Positions 11,045-21,615 of a stretch of DNA of 64,000 bases are shown one piece after another. Below the pieces are notes generated by a model. It was not told the DNA's origin. It was given only the letters and a program-made list of their open reading frames with translations, and did not search any database. The position numbers and the translations under genes are program-made. Every line of letters starts with the position of its first letter. Position 1 is the first letter of the stretch. Source of the DNA: Nothophaeocryptopus gaeumannii (lineage: Eukaryota > Ascomycota > Dothideomycetes > Mycosphaerellales > Mycosphaerellaceae). Where the stretch lies: the NCBI GenBank assembly GCA_031771865.1, contig JASISA010000027.1:62001-126000 (forward strand). Reading direction: 5' to 3'.

Positions 11045-12345
11045 ATGGCAACTCGGACGGAGACCGTTGCCGGCGCTTCCAAGGAGTAACTCAAGTTTGA
11101 GACTTCTACCGACTATGGCAAACAAGAGGTCAGTAGTCAACACATGGAAACTACAGACCAATACTGACCACTTCGCAGTACAAGGATGCATCTTACCTAC
11201 CTCATTATGTACCCGGCACACAACCTGCTTTGGAAGAGTTCGACCACCAAGATGTTGGCTTGCGAGCAAATCCCAGCAAAACAGCCTTGCTTACATCGCC
11301 CGGAAGCAACGTCGAGGAGATCACACCTGCTATTGGAACTGAAGTACATTGAATTCAGCTATTCTCGTTGACCGACTCTCAGAGGGATGAACTAGCCTTG
11401 CTTGCAGCCGAACGACGCGTTGTTGTCTTTCGAGATCCAGAGTTCGCAGACATTGGTCCAGATCGACAACGTGAGTTCGGCAGGTGCTTTGGTCCTCTGC
11501 ATCAGCATGGTGGTCATATCAAGGACTACCCGGAACTTTTGCCGGTATATCGAGACTTTACTGCTGGAGCTGTAGACAATGAGATCAGCAACAATGTCAG
11601 CAGTATTACGTGGCATACTGACATGAGTTATGTGAGTACATGACAAGACGAGCTTTGAGGTATGTGGATTGACTGTTCCATAGGAGATCAACGGGGTGGG
11701 CACGACTATCTTCTTCTCGCTCTCGACCCCAAAGTCTGATGGAGATACGCTCTACTTGTGGACGACCGCAGCGTACGATGCCCTATCGGAGACATAAGAG
11801 CCGACTTCATGGACTAGTCGCGAATCACTCTGGACTTGAGCAAGCTAAAGTGGCAGACCACAAGGGACGCTATATTCGTGAGCCAATTGAGACGCTGCAC
11901 CCTGTCGTTCGAGTACATCCCGCACTCAAGATTCTGTCGTATGGAACCCCTATCTTTGCTAAAGCTCCGTGAAGGTAACGAAGGACAACTCGCTCTATGT
12001 CAATCGGCTGTACACCAGAAGAATCCAGGGCATGAAAAAGGAAGAGAGTGCCAGCATCCTCGACTTCCTTTACAACCACATCGAACACGGTCAAGACTGG
12101 CACATTCGAGTGCATTGGAACCCAGAGACGGTGATTGTCTACGATAACCGTGTCACGCAACAGTCAGCGCCGAGTTGGCTCCGATTTTGAGAGCCGGGAT
12201 GCTAATGACATGATACTTCTGCTCTTCTTCACTTTAATGTCAAGGAAGGTGAAACGAAGAAGCATATGCTGCGGATCACGCTTCAAGCTGAGAGACCATA
12301 CTTCAAACCGGATGCGGGCGAGGAGAAGAATGCTGAAGCAACTTG
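11045..12345 (+). pseudogene. Degraded TauD/TfdA-family 2-oxoglutarate dioxygenase (sulfonate dioxygenase-like)
   Basis: Fragments in order match a fungal alpha-ketoglutarate-dependent sulfonate/taurine dioxygenase: MATRTETVAGASKE, then TAA at 11087-11089; an intron ending at 11179; YLPHYVPGTQPALEEFDHQD; EEITPAIGTEVH followed by TGA 11350-11352; ELALLAAERRVVVFRDPEFA; GHIKDYPELLPVYRDF; and SITWHTDMSY, which keeps the iron-binding H-x-D. After an intron ending at about 11683 come INGVGTTIFFSL and DTLYLWTTAAYDALSET, then TAA 11795-11797. The remainder is in shifted frames (SGLEQAKVADHKGRYIREPI, SLYVNRLYTRRIQGMKKEES, RVHWNPETVIVYDNRVTQ, HMLRITLQAERPYFKPDA). The distal metal-binding His expected after RVTQ reads Q here. 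Several independent lesions make this gene dead. Such enzymes release sulfite from sulfonates. Confidence 0.85.
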
Positions 12346-12626
12346 AGCCAACATCACCAGCGGAGATGCATCGTATAGAGTCCATTGAGTGTTTGGAAAC
12401 TTCCAACCTAGGTAAGTAAACCATGCAAGTCAACGTCATGTCTCCCATAAGCTGCCAAGACTTCAATCATCGAAAGGTGCCTTCGGCTTTGCAGGCCGTT
12501 TCGTACGAAGACCAGGATCAGTAGGTATTACTGTATCGGCCGAACAACAATGTATCAATTGAACAGCAGCAATGCCTCCAAACCGCAAAAGTACATCACT
12601 CAGCAATCGAACATCCCAATAGCACC
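12346..12626. other. Intergenic
   Basis: No gene seen. It should contain the promoter of the beta-propeller gene that starts at 12627. Confidence 0.4.
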
Positions 12627-13670
12627 ATGAGCCAGAACAACACCCTTGCAGTTGTCTCCCAATCTGGCGAAAGCCTCCACTTCTTCGACATAACCACCGG
12701 CGAAAGGACAGGCCAAATCAACGACCTCATCGCAGAACCCCACGAGCTTTGCTACGACTCCCGCTCCAACCTTCTTTACATCTCCCATGCCTACGCCCAC
12801 GGCTGGTACGTGGCCCACGGCGAGAACGGCAACCTCATTTCACTCCTTGACTGCTCGACCCGGAAGATAGTCGATACGATCAACGTTGCACCCTATGGAG
12901 GTCCTCACTATCTGGTCCTCGATAAACAACGAGACATCTTGTATGTCTCGGTCGAAGCTGGTGTAGCGGGTGCTGGAGGCGTCATCGGAATCGATCTAGC
13001 GACGAAGAAAGTCCTCAAAGCGATTCCCTCGGGCCACAGAACGCATTGGTTCGTCATGACGCCTGATGGAAGCAAAGCTTATACCTGCAACAAGGATGGG
13101 GAGTTTGTGTCCGTTCTCCACTTGGTCGAAGAGTGCCTGATCACACAGATCGCAATGCCAGGAGGAAGCGAACAGCTAGGGATTTCGAATGACGATAAGT
13201 CCGTGTACGTTCCCACGCCGACGATCAGTGAGGCGATGAAAGGGAATAACAACTTCGCAATCAAAGTGATTGACACGGAGAGAGACGAAGTCGTGAGGAC
13301 GTTGCCGATGGAGTTCCTGTCAGGGACTGTACACGTCGATTGCAAAGATCGATTACTCATTGGCTTGGACCGTTTCGATGCATCGGTCAAATCCGGAATT
13401 CCGAAAGTTTTGCCGTGCAGATTGGGGGTGTTCGGGGGCCCTTCAGAAGACTTCAAGCAGTTGGGCATGCTGGAGGTAGGCTTGGTGCCGTTCACGGTGT
13501 TCTCATCGGCAGATGGTAAGAAGGCGTTCGCAGCGAATGTCTTCTCGGGCACGGTGTCGGTGATTGACTTGGAAAAGATGAAGGTTGAGAGGACGTTGGA
13601 AATTGATACTGTGAAGAGGGCGGATAAGGCAATGCATCAGGGTGCACATGGCTTGGCAATCATTCCGTAA
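12627..13670 (+). CDS. YncE-like beta-propeller (YVTN repeat) protein
   Basis: Intronless 347-aa protein starting at ATG 12627. The sequence consists of repeating blade-like units of about 45 residues (LAVVSQSGESLHFFDITTGE, NLISLLDCSTRKIVDTINVA, GGVIGIDLATKKVLKAIPSG, GTVSVIDLEKMKVERTLEI). This is the pattern of YVTN/YncE-type seven-bladed propellers. There is no signal peptide, so it is probably cytosolic. Family members bind ligands or act as lactonase-like enzymes; no catalytic assignment is possible here. It is convergent with the NmrA-like gene, about 60 bases away. Confidence 0.75.
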   Translation: MSQNNTLAVVSQSGESLHFFDITTGERTGQINDLIAEPHELCYDSRSNLLYISHAYAHGWYVAHGENGNLISLLDCSTRKIVDTINVAPYGGPHYLVLDKQRDILYVSVEAGVAGAGGVIGIDLATKKVLKAIPSGHRTHWFVMTPDGSKAYTCNKDGEFVSVLHLVEECLITQIAMPGGSEQLGISNDDKSVYVPTPTISEAMKGNNNFAIKVIDTERDEVVRTLPMEFLSGTVHVDCKDRLLIGLDRFDASVKSGIPKVLPCRLGVFGGPSEDFKQLGMLEVGLVPFTVFSSADGKKAFAANVFSGTVSVIDLEKMKVERTLEIDTVKRADKAMHQGAHGLAIIP

Positions 13671-13730
13671 ATTGGGCTGCTATGAATATGTCTAACTAAT
13701 AGGCTGCGTCAGCATATCAAGGCAAGCAGT

Positions 13731-14618
13731 CTACAAGGACTGAGCCACAATCTCCTCCAGCTCTGCGGGAGTCTTCTCTTTGATGCCCAGCAGCTGGTTG
13801 TCGTTCCTTTCGGCCCAATTGTTGCCGTAATCTTTATTGAAGATAGAGACAATAATGAAAGATACCATCGCACCGCCAATGCTCTCTCCACCCTTCTGCA
13901 GAAGCTCGTAAGCATTCTTCTCGACGTCCACCGTGCTAACCTGCTCCTTCTCAAATTTGACGTCAGGTCTCTTCTTCTGGGCAGTCTCAAGCAATTGGTT
14001 TTGGGACACCGCGGCACTTTGGATGTACACAGCCCGGTTCTTCGTCTCCTCGGGGTGCTTCAAGATGCCTGCGAGAGCCTTGCCAATGTCGCTGAGAGTG
14101 GTGCTGGAATGCTTCTCATTGGGGTCGTCGTAGACCTTAGTCGCTCCGCCCTTTGGATTGATGAGGAAGCCGACCTTGATGCCCCAATCGAGGAAGAGTC
14201 CATTAACGACATAAGTGTATGTAATTTGGTCTGCTTTCGACTCAAGGTACTCCTGGGTCTTCTTCTTGCCAGCAAATACGGGGAGAGCAGCAGTCTTGGC
14301 GTTTCCGGAGACGTTTGAACCAAATTCGGATGGGATGAATCGCTTGACACCTGCAGTAATGGCCGCGTCGATTAGAGGATTCTGCTGGTCGTGCTTTGGG
14401 AGAAGTGACACGAAAGCATCTTGACCTCTGAGTGCCGAGACAAGCGACTCTTGCGAGTTGTAGTCGACTTTGACAGTCTTCACTTGGCTAGGTAGTCCAG
14501 AGCTGTTGCCGCTTCGTGAAAGTGTGGTGACTTCCAGGCCAGCATTGACAAGCTCTTGAACAAGAGTTGGGCCAAGATTGCCGGTTGCAGCGGCGACTGC
14601 GACTTTGGTGTATGCCAT
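13731..14618 (-). CDS. NmrA-like / isoflavone reductase-like NAD(P)-binding protein
   Basis: Intronless 295-aa protein starting at ATG 14618. The N-terminus VAVAAATGNLGPTLVQEL is a Rossmann-fold dinucleotide-binding motif of the GxxGxxG type as found in NmrA-like atypical short-chain dehydrogenases. GVKRFIPSEFGSNVSGN is the family-typical segment after the fourth strand (RFIPSEFG). Length matches the 290-310 aa usual for this family. Fungal members act as isoflavone-reductase-like oxidoreductases or as redox sensors; the substrate is unknown. No cluster partner is evident. Confidence 0.88.
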   Translation of the reverse strand: MAYTKVAVAAATGNLGPTLVQELVNAGLEVTTLSRSGNSSGLPSQVKTVKVDYNSQESLVSALRGQDAFVSLLPKHDQQNPLIDAAITAGVKRFIPSEFGSNVSGNAKTAALPVFAGKKKTQEYLESKADQITYTYVVNGLFLDWGIKVGFLINPKGGATKVYDDPNEKHSSTTLSDIGKALAGILKHPEETKNRAVYIQSAAVSQNQLLETAQKKRPDVKFEKEQVSTVDVEKNAYELLQKGGESIGGAMVSFIIVSIFNKDYGNNWAERNDNQLLGIKEKTPAELEEIVAQSL

Positions 14619-16193
14619 GGGCGATATCGAGTTGTCTCTTGGGTTGCGTCCTGGATGATGTTGTGGACTGTTTGTTTGCAGGCTTGAGGCTCTGATGTTG
14701 TTGGATGAATCTGATCATTTGGGCGTCGTATCGGTCTATATATCTTGTCAGTGGAACAGTTTGACTGCCGTGGCTACGAAGCGTTTCATGACAATCACGT
14801 TTGAGCATGGGTCTTTCACGGAATCCACGCGGCCGAATTCACTCAGCCGGAGCTAAGTGCTCAACCAATCAGCACGCAGGACCCCTGCCTGCTGCCAAAT
14901 GCAACCAGCTTACATCCGGAGTGGCCTGAGACTCTGAGAGAATTCGGCTTGCAACACTCACGGAATGCCGCCGCACTGCTTATAGAGACTCAAAGAGGGC
15001 CACGACAACGCTGAAAAGGGTCAGACCTGGCCAACACTGGCCTTCCTTGCACGTTCTTGTCTTCATAAGCCGGACGAAGCAAGGCCCATATGTTGTCGAA
15101 ATTGGCCAAGACCCGACTGTCAACCATGCCAATGTAGGACGGAACGAAGATGTCGTTGCCTGCGACTGCTTGAGAGCTGATTGCTTCGAGTCGGCGAATT
15201 CTTCATCACCAGCACAGAACAACTTACTCAGCGAGGAGAAACTTCCGGCCTCTTGGCAGCTACACGGTTATCCCTTGAGAACGTGTCCGGTATACCCTAA
15301 TGTTCAGTGTCCAAGAAATGGCCGCTAAAAGCGTCGAATCATATCCCTGGGTGAACCATTCTTTCAAGACAGCTGACGTAGAGCTCGCGCTTGTCCAAGT
15401 GGCTCTGCCGCCATCCCTCGCATCGCCGCCATGGCTACGACCTCTCAGACCTTGAATAATGACCGCAGCTATGTGCTAGTGTTGGCTGACGACCTTCACA
15501 TCGAGCTCTTTCTCGGGTCTGCTACGTCGCAGTCGGCCGCTGGCAAGCAGATTCAAGCCGTCGACCGCATCTGATAATGAGGCAACTATCGAGACGGCAC
15601 CGTGTGAATGGATTCCGTGGCAGCGAGCTGCCGCTTCGTTCGGGCTGATGGACCTGCGTGATGCTGGCGATATCAACAGTGGAGAAGGTCTGGATTAGAG
15701 CAAGATTGTTGGTTTGCTGGAGACGGAGAGTTTCCAGCTCCAGCTCTCACACAGCAACGGCTTCACCTTCGTCCGAAGCTCCGACGATGGACTGCCTCAG
15801 GCTGCCAGAGAACGACGGTGGGTATATCGGTGGCTCTTGTTCGACAAACGATTGGCAGAAGGATTGAGCGTGTTGCACAAGAATTGAATCTCGCACCAAG
15901 AATTGCTAAGCAATATGCACATTGTCTTGCTGACTGCCCTTCCTGACAGCTCTATCGAAGGATCGAGTCGGAGCTTTGAGCTCCGACCAATTGCTCGCAA
16001 CGTAGCCTACGTTAGTAGACCTGAAGCGTATTGTATGCTGATGCGGGATGGGGTAAGCATCCAATCTATATAAGCAGCCAGATTGCAGTTATCTCCTCAT
16101 GGTCAAGAATCAATCCCCAGCAATCTCATCTCTCCAGCAATAAAGGCAGACTTTCGATCTCAGAAGCACCAGGAACCACTCAACGGAATCACC
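14619..16193. other. 1.5-kb intergenic stretch with possible coding relic
   Basis: No intact gene. On the + strand, 15431-15571 reads MATTSQTLNNDRSYVLVLAD and onwards to a stop. In another frame 15713-15870 reads SHSNGFTFVRSSDDGLPQAA and RWVYRWLLFDKRLAEGL, followed by more stops. These fragments look like decayed coding sequence of a protein I cannot identify. The last part is the cupin promoter. Confidence 0.3.
16068..16075 (+). promoter_or_regulatory. TATA box of the cupin gene
   Basis: A clear TATATAAG element lies about 120 bases upstream of the cupin ATG at 16194, a plausible distance for a fungal core promoter. Inferred from sequence and position only. Confidence 0.5.
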
Positions 16194-16733
16194 ATGTCAA
16201 ACTTCATCACGACTCACGACTCCAATGGCAAAGCCATCTTCTCGCCCAAAGTTCCCGAGAAACAACTTCAAATTCCCCTAAACCCCATGATCCCAGTCGA
16301 ACAAGCAAGCCTCACAATAATCTTCTCCTCTCACACCTCAGTTCCCAATTTCTCCAGCGAGTCCGACATCGACCAATACCTCCATGACCGGGAACATAAC
16401 TTCGAGCCTGGAAGTATCGGCCCACCAGAAGGCATATCCGCCATGATCGTGACTTTGGGAGCCGGCCAAGAAGCGAACGAGAAGAGTCCTATGCATCGTA
16501 CTATGACGTTGGATGTACTCATGGTGATTGAGGGGACGGTGGAGATGTATCTGGATTCTGGGGAGATGAGGACCGCCACAACCGGAGATACGATTATTCA
16601 GAGGGGAACGATGCACAAGTGGAAGAATGTGACTCCCGACGGGGGGAGAGCGAGGATTTTCGGGTTTGCGCAGGCGAGTGTGAAGCCGATTGAAATTGGA
16701 GGGAAGAAGTTGGAGACGGAGTGGATGCATTGA
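16194..16733 (+). CDS. Cupin-domain protein
   Basis: Intronless 179-aa protein. I chose ATG 16194 (MSNFITTHDSNG) because the frame upstream opens only from a non-ATG codon. The C-terminal half is a single cupin barrel: PMHRTMTLDVLMVIEGTVEM, then TATTGDTIIQRGTMHKWKN, matching the two cupin motifs (G..H...E/G and G D....P..H-type). It keeps His residues in both motifs but not the full HxH-E-H metal set. Small fungal cupins of this type occur as stand-alone oxidoreductase-like or tailoring proteins. Reaction unknown. Confidence 0.82.
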   Translation: MSNFITTHDSNGKAIFSPKVPEKQLQIPLNPMIPVEQASLTIIFSSHTSVPNFSSESDIDQYLHDREHNFEPGSIGPPEGISAMIVTLGAGQEANEKSPMHRTMTLDVLMVIEGTVEMYLDSGEMRTATTGDTIIQRGTMHKWKNVTPDGGRARIFGFAQASVKPIEIGGKKLETEWMH

Positions 16734-16808
16734 GAAGACGTGAGGTGTAAGTTGTAAGGTCTAAGTCATGAAGCTGGGAAGTATGTAGAATCAGCTCAGG
16801 CCCTGTCT

Positions 16809-17556
16809 CTACTCATCGATCTCTTCCTCCCTCGCCCACTTATCCTTCGGCTGCTTATATAATTGGTAGCATCTCTCTGCAATATTCTCAGGGCTGAGAT
16901 TCTTCGCATCAGGAGAGACAACGCCGCCCACGGAAAGGAGGGCGACATGAACATCCTTTTCATACTTGTTGTGCAAGGACAACACTAGAGCTCTCTGAGC
17001 TGACTTGACCATTGACAACGAGACAAGGTCGTAGACTGGTTCCTTCCAGAGCTTGTTCGTGCTTGTTACGAAGAACGAGGGTGATCGATCATCGCCCTTG
17101 ACTTCTTGCAATCTTGGAATTGCCCATTTCGCGGTTTCGTAGAGGGCAAGGTTCGTCAGCTATCAAGATAATCAGCACAGTGCGAGGATCCCTCATTATA
17201 TCACTACTTACCTTGAAGTCTGCCTCGATAGCCTCCGTACTTTCCTCCAACGGCGGCTTTCCAGCGACTCTCGCCGCATTGAAGAGCACACACTCCAACC
17301 CTCCATAGCTTTCAACTTCCGCTAATGTCTTCTTCAATCGTTCGAGATCTGATAAATCGCAGGCCCATGTCTTGACTTGGCAGCTGTATCCTCGTTCCTG
17401 AATGGCATCTAGAACTGTGTTCTGGTCTTCCTTGAGGCGATCCTTGTTTCGGGACACCAGAGCAATATGAGTGAAGCCTCTGACGGAAAAGTTTTGTGCC
17501 ACTCCAACGCCAATTCCTGGACCGGATCCTAGGACGACCAATGTTTTGCCAGGCAT
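16809..17556 (-). CDS. Short-chain dehydrogenase/reductase-like protein
   Basis: Two exons: 17556-17212 and 17159-16809, 231 aa. The intron (17211-17160, 52 nt) has a GTAAGT donor and a TAG acceptor, and splicing joins EADFK to LTNLALYETAKW in frame. The N-terminus KTLVVLGSGPGIGVGVAQNF is a Rossmann nucleotide-binding loop of the SDR type (GxxxGIG). ARG/SRN-K (LVSRNKDRLKE) and the CDLSDLERL motif are consistent with NADP(H) binding. The canonical YxxxK catalytic pair is replaced or unclear, and the NAG motif reads NAA (FNAARVAG). It may therefore be a non-classical or inactive SDR. ATG 17556 is preferred; the open frame upstream has no good start. Confidence 0.8.
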
Positions 17557-18214
17557 ATTGATGGGAAGCAAGTGAAAGTCTTGTCTTGGCGGTATATTTG
17601 AGTGGTGGTTGCGGATTTTGTGGTCCGGTTGGGTCTTTGTGCTTGCCTTTACTCGCCTTTTGAGATAATCTTTTGCACGATACCCGTCGCAAATCGTGGT
17701 ATAAGGATGCTTGGGGTTGTTCTTGTTTTCGGATGTCAATTTCTTGTCTGGTTGATGAAGCAAAAATCTGATAAGCGGTTTCCTCATCAATGGCGATGAC
17801 GTTGGTCGAGGCCGAGACCAACAAGGTTCAGCCCGGACCACCGCGATGATCTCCACAACATTTCGCAGACACCACTTTCATCGACCAGACATCAACCTTA
17901 CCTCTTGGTCACATCCTTCGACACCGCCTAAGCGCGCTCTGGAGTCTGGAATTTGAATACGGCCTACCCAAGAAGCTGAAAGACTTCAGCTTGAACCGAA
18001 GGATGTCCTTGAAAGTTTCCCCATCTGGTCTGGGACGCGATGGCTAAACAAACATTTTGCAAACGCATATATCTGGATTGTGATTGATTGGTCTCGAAGA
18101 GATGTCTACGATTTGGTACTAGACTCATAACAACATCTCCATGGGAGTTGCCTGGCAGAAACGATTGCAGCTCAGCACGCCACCACAATCTAAAAATTTG
18201 GCTTGAGATGCTTC
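17557..18214. other. Intergenic
   Basis: No supported gene. The 5' flank of the SDR gene lies here. Confidence 0.4.
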
Positions 18215-18436
18215 TCATGCCATCGTCTTCCTCTGCTGCTCGTTCCTCTTTTTCCATGATCGAAATGCAGGAAAGCTTTCCAGCTCTTCTTGTGTGAGCC
18301 CGCCTTGGAGCTTCACAGGAATATTCGCGTCCCTGGCGACGAAAGGCTCCAAATAGTAAGTCTCGTCAATCATTTTGCATGGGTGGTGAGAGAACGCCCG
18401 GGTCAGACTGCCCTCGAGGGCCGGGCGTATCAGCAT
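18215..18436 (-). pseudogene. Possible relic of a Nudix-type hydrolase N-terminus
   Basis: The minus strand encodes IPVKLQGGLTQEELESFPAF followed by RSWKKRNEQQ, then TGA. This resembles the N-terminus of fungal ADP-sugar/Nudix hydrolases (a phrase of the type GLTQEQLLSFPAFKNW). None of the expected downstream Nudix box is found in any frame to the left. I regard it as a decayed fragment; the family assignment is from memory of the pattern and weak. Confidence 0.25.
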
Positions 18437-19038
18437 CTACATAATTTCAATGAAGTACGGAGCCTCGACGATAATGCGCCAAAAGCCTGCATATCACTGC
18501 CACATTCAGGCGACCTAATGCCGCAGTAGCCCGCTCGAGCTGAACATCCATGAGCATGGGTGGAGCTCCTTGCAGGACCGAGGGGCACGGCCCGGCCACA
18601 TCTCGTCGTCTGCTCCCACCTCAGCCTTGATTGCGTTCAAGGCAAAATTGTGTTTGCAGAAGCACAGAGCACAATCCATGTGTCTAGCGTCCTCCAAGGG
18701 CTTTCTACCATGTCGCTTTCCACAGCTCCAAGATTGCGCTTCACACGACACATTCGACTCATATTGGAAATTGACGACGGTGAAATGTGTCCGTGTCCTC
18801 GGAAGATGCAGGAAACCATGCATGAGGTCTGATAAACCGGGGCTGAGCCTACTTCCAGCCTTATTTGAGGTGGGTGTGGGATATATGCATTGACAGAAGA
18901 CCCGGAGACTGGAGCACCTTTGTGTCAAATTCGGCCGCTGCGACAGCTGCTGTCGAGATCAGTCACCAGCATACCACAGCATCAACACATTCATGAGTGG
19001 TGCGCACAACCTACGAGTGTTCCATCCGCCTTTTTGAT
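18437..19038. other. Intergenic upstream of the HET gene
   Basis: No supported gene. A minus-strand open frame (18515-18928) lacks an ATG near its beginning and shows no domain. This region should contain the HET gene promoter. Confidence 0.4.
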
Positions 19039-21615
19039 ATGATTTGCTCCGTATGCTATCGCATGCTGCGAGGCCAAGATGGGCGCCAATGGAGAGGAAC
19101 ATTCTATCTGCGCTTCGCGCATCACACAGCCAAGTCTAGCCTCATCGTGTCTGCCGAGATGGGATGCTGCTTCTGCCGTGCACTGTGGATCGAAATGTCA
19201 CAGCTCCCTCAGTCCGAGACGTACCCAGAGGCCAATGGTCGTTTCATTACTGCGTCACTCCACGGAATCAATGAGCCTACCGTCATCGGCGACAGATTGA
19301 GCAAAAGCGTGGTCGATTCTCTGCAAAAGCTGACGACGGAACATATGAACGGGGCGAGCGCTTCTCTTGCGGACTACTTAAAGCTATATCGACTCGATTT
19401 CAAGTTGAATGATTCGAAACGACTGGGAACATTCCTACTACGACCGACGGAACTCATACGAGAAGCCCCAGTGTACACCCCAGTATCAAAGAATACCGAT
19501 GAGCCAGAAGTTCTCCAGCTTGCTCGCTATTGGGTCAAGCGATGCAATGGCCATCAGCATCCGTATTGTAGAGACTGGGACAAAATACGATCAGGCAGAA
19601 AGCTTCCGACCCGGCTGATAGAGCTTCCTAAATTCAAGAAGGGCCCGCTAGGTATTAGCGAGGAGCTCGCGGACTCTCATGTGCGCCTTGTAGAGACAAG
19701 CGAACTCCCTCCAGAGGTTCGGCGAGCAGCGCTATACGTCACACTCAGTCACTGCTGGGGCAATGCCAAGCTCACAAGACTGCTCAGGCGAAACAAGGAC
19801 CATTTCAAGACTGGCATTTCCTTTGATCTTTTGCCTAAGTCATTCCGCGACGCCATTGGCCTCGCAGCGCGCCTCGAACGTGATCGAATTCGGTACATTT
19901 GGATCGACTCTCTTTGCATCATTCAGGACGATTCCGACGACTGGCTTAGAGAATCTGTTGAAATGTTCGAGATTTACGCCAACTCATACTGCAACATATC
20001 TGCCACAGCGGCGAACAATAGTACCGAAGGCCTTTTCTTTCCCAGAGACCCTCACAATCTCTGGGGCGACGAGATCAACCTCAACACTGAAGGTCTCCTG
20101 CAAGAGCGCAGGGTGAGTAAACAAACCAAGCTTCCCCGCGGATACTCGCCAGTCATCCGGCGATGCGAGGTCTTTGACCTTGGACAATGGTATCGTCAAA
20201 TCGAGAATGCGCCGGTGAATCGAAGAGCCTGGGTACTACAGGAGAGACTGCTAGCGCCCAGAGTCCTTCATTTCTGCCAAGATCAAATCGCCTGGGAATG
20301 TCCCGAGATCGATGCGACTGAGTCTTTCCCAGATGGAATACCAGCACAGGAGCTACGACACGGCAACATTGAAGTCAGGACAAGGCTTAAGAGTCTACTA
20401 GCGTACAACAGTGCATCTGAAGACTACACCGAAGAGTTGATCATTGACCCGGAGCAGACGTCAGAAGAAGTCCACGACCGGTGGAAACTTATCGTTGAGC
20501 GATACTCCATCACGGGTCTCACTAAGACTTCTGACAAGCTCATTGCGGTCGCAGGTATCGCAGAGCTTATGTCTAAGAAAATCCGTGGAAAGTATATCGC
20601 TGGTATGTGGGAGAAGTACCTTGCCAGCCAGCTCTTGTGGCGAGTCAAGACCGTTCACGAGAACGGCCGTTTGCTGTATCCGTCTAAACGGCCGAGGACT
20701 TACCACGCACCCTCATTCTCATGGGCTGCGATGGAAGCTCCGCAGGGCGTTGAATGTGGCGAGACGAGAAAAGGCGAGAAAGATCTCAGAATCTCCATCC
20801 AACACTACCATGTAGAGACGCGAGGAAACATCTTCGGCCCATTGAAAGAACTTGGTCACGACAAGGACGGCGGACAACAACTTGAACGTGAGGACATCTG
20901 CTATCTTGACTTGGAGTGTACCATGGTGCGTGTCTTGATTGAACTGCATGACTACAAAGGCAATGCGCTTTACTACTGTAAGTACTGGCCGAAGACTTCG
21001 GAAATGCTTCCACCTGCGTCTGTAAATGGTGATGCGGATGTGAACAAATCAAGGATTTCTGATGTGGTACCGTCCGTAATCGATCATTGCCCAGTGCTCG
21101 ATCACCACACGAACGGCGGAATAAATCACGATCCAGTCCCAACCGCTTTCGCACACGAAGATCAAGTAGAGGACCTGCACACGAATGCCGGCGCCGAGCA
21201 GCGTGACAACCCTGACCAATCAACTGATGGCACCCACTCAGGTGTTGCTATTAATGGTACACGAGCTGTCCAACCTGATCTACGCTCAAGATCCGATGTT
21301 CCAATGTCTCTAGCATCCTCGAAGGAAAAAGAGACTAAGCCAACGATCGGAGTATACTTGGACAGCCCAGATGATGATGGTGAAGAACTGGAGAAGCTCG
21401 ACGAAAGAGTGTACTGCGTTCCAGCTGCGCACAATGCCAAGGGTGATTTGATGTGCCTGCTCTTGCACCACCAAGGCCCCTCGCGGGATCAAGCTGTGAA
21501 GCGTGACTGCTATGGCCGAGTTGGATTGACTACCATTCCTTCGTTTCTGCCGGCCGATCAAACTGCTATGATCGAGAGGGCAGCCCGTACAAGAGTGCAG
21601 ATACGTTTGATTTGA
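19039..21615 (+). CDS. Heterokaryon incompatibility (HET) domain protein
   Basis: Intronless 858-aa protein. The first in-frame ATG is 19039 (MICSVCYRML); the frame is open a little further upstream only from GTG. The N-terminus has paired cysteines (CSVC, CCFC) as usual ahead of HET domains. The HET domain spans about residues 232-385: LYVTLSHCWGNAKLTRL, FRDAIGLAARL, IRYIWIDSLCIIQDDSDDW, FEIYANSYCNISATAANNS, then NRRAWVLQERLLAPRVLHF. Family knowledge: HET proteins trigger vegetative incompatibility cell death or innate-immunity-like responses after non-self recognition. The C-terminal 250 residues contain a low-complexity Asp/His-rich linker (around 21010-21300), probably disordered. Confidence 0.93.
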   Translation: MICSVCYRMLRGQDGRQWRGTFYLRFAHHTAKSSLIVSAEMGCCFCRALWIEMSQLPQSETYPEANGRFITASLHGINEPTVIGDRLSKSVVDSLQKLTTEHMNGASASLADYLKLYRLDFKLNDSKRLGTFLLRPTELIREAPVYTPVSKNTDEPEVLQLARYWVKRCNGHQHPYCRDWDKIRSGRKLPTRLIELPKFKKGPLGISEELADSHVRLVETSELPPEVRRAALYVTLSHCWGNAKLTRLLRRNKDHFKTGISFDLLPKSFRDAIGLAARLERDRIRYIWIDSLCIIQDDSDDWLRESVEMFEIYANSYCNISATAANNSTEGLFFPRDPHNLWGDEINLNTEGLLQERRVSKQTKLPRGYSPVIRRCEVFDLGQWYRQIENAPVNRRAWVLQERLLAPRVLHFCQDQIAWECPEIDATESFPDGIPAQELRHGNIEVRTRLKSLLAYNSASEDYTEELIIDPEQTSEEVHDRWKLIVERYSITGLTKTSDKLIAVAGIAELMSKKIRGKYIAGMWEKYLASQLLWRVKTVHENGRLLYPSKRPRTYHAPSFSWAAMEAPQGVECGETRKGEKDLRISIQHYHVETRGNIFGPLKELGHDKDGGQQLEREDICYLDLECTMVRVLIELHDYKGNALYYCKYWPKTSEMLPPASVNGDADVNKSRISDVVPSVIDHCPVLDHHTNGGINHDPVPTAFAHEDQVEDLHTNAGAEQRDNPDQSTDGTHSGVAINGTRAVQPDLRSRSDVPMSLASSKEKETKPTIGVYLDSPDDDGEELEKLDERVYCVPAAHNAKGDLMCLLLHHQGPSRDQAVKRDCYGRVGLTTIPSFLPADQTAMIERAARTRVQIRLI

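Noticed and set aside
18515..18928. 137-codon minus-strand cysteine-containing frame
   Set aside because: No ATG near the beginning of the frame, no signal peptide, no recognisable domain.
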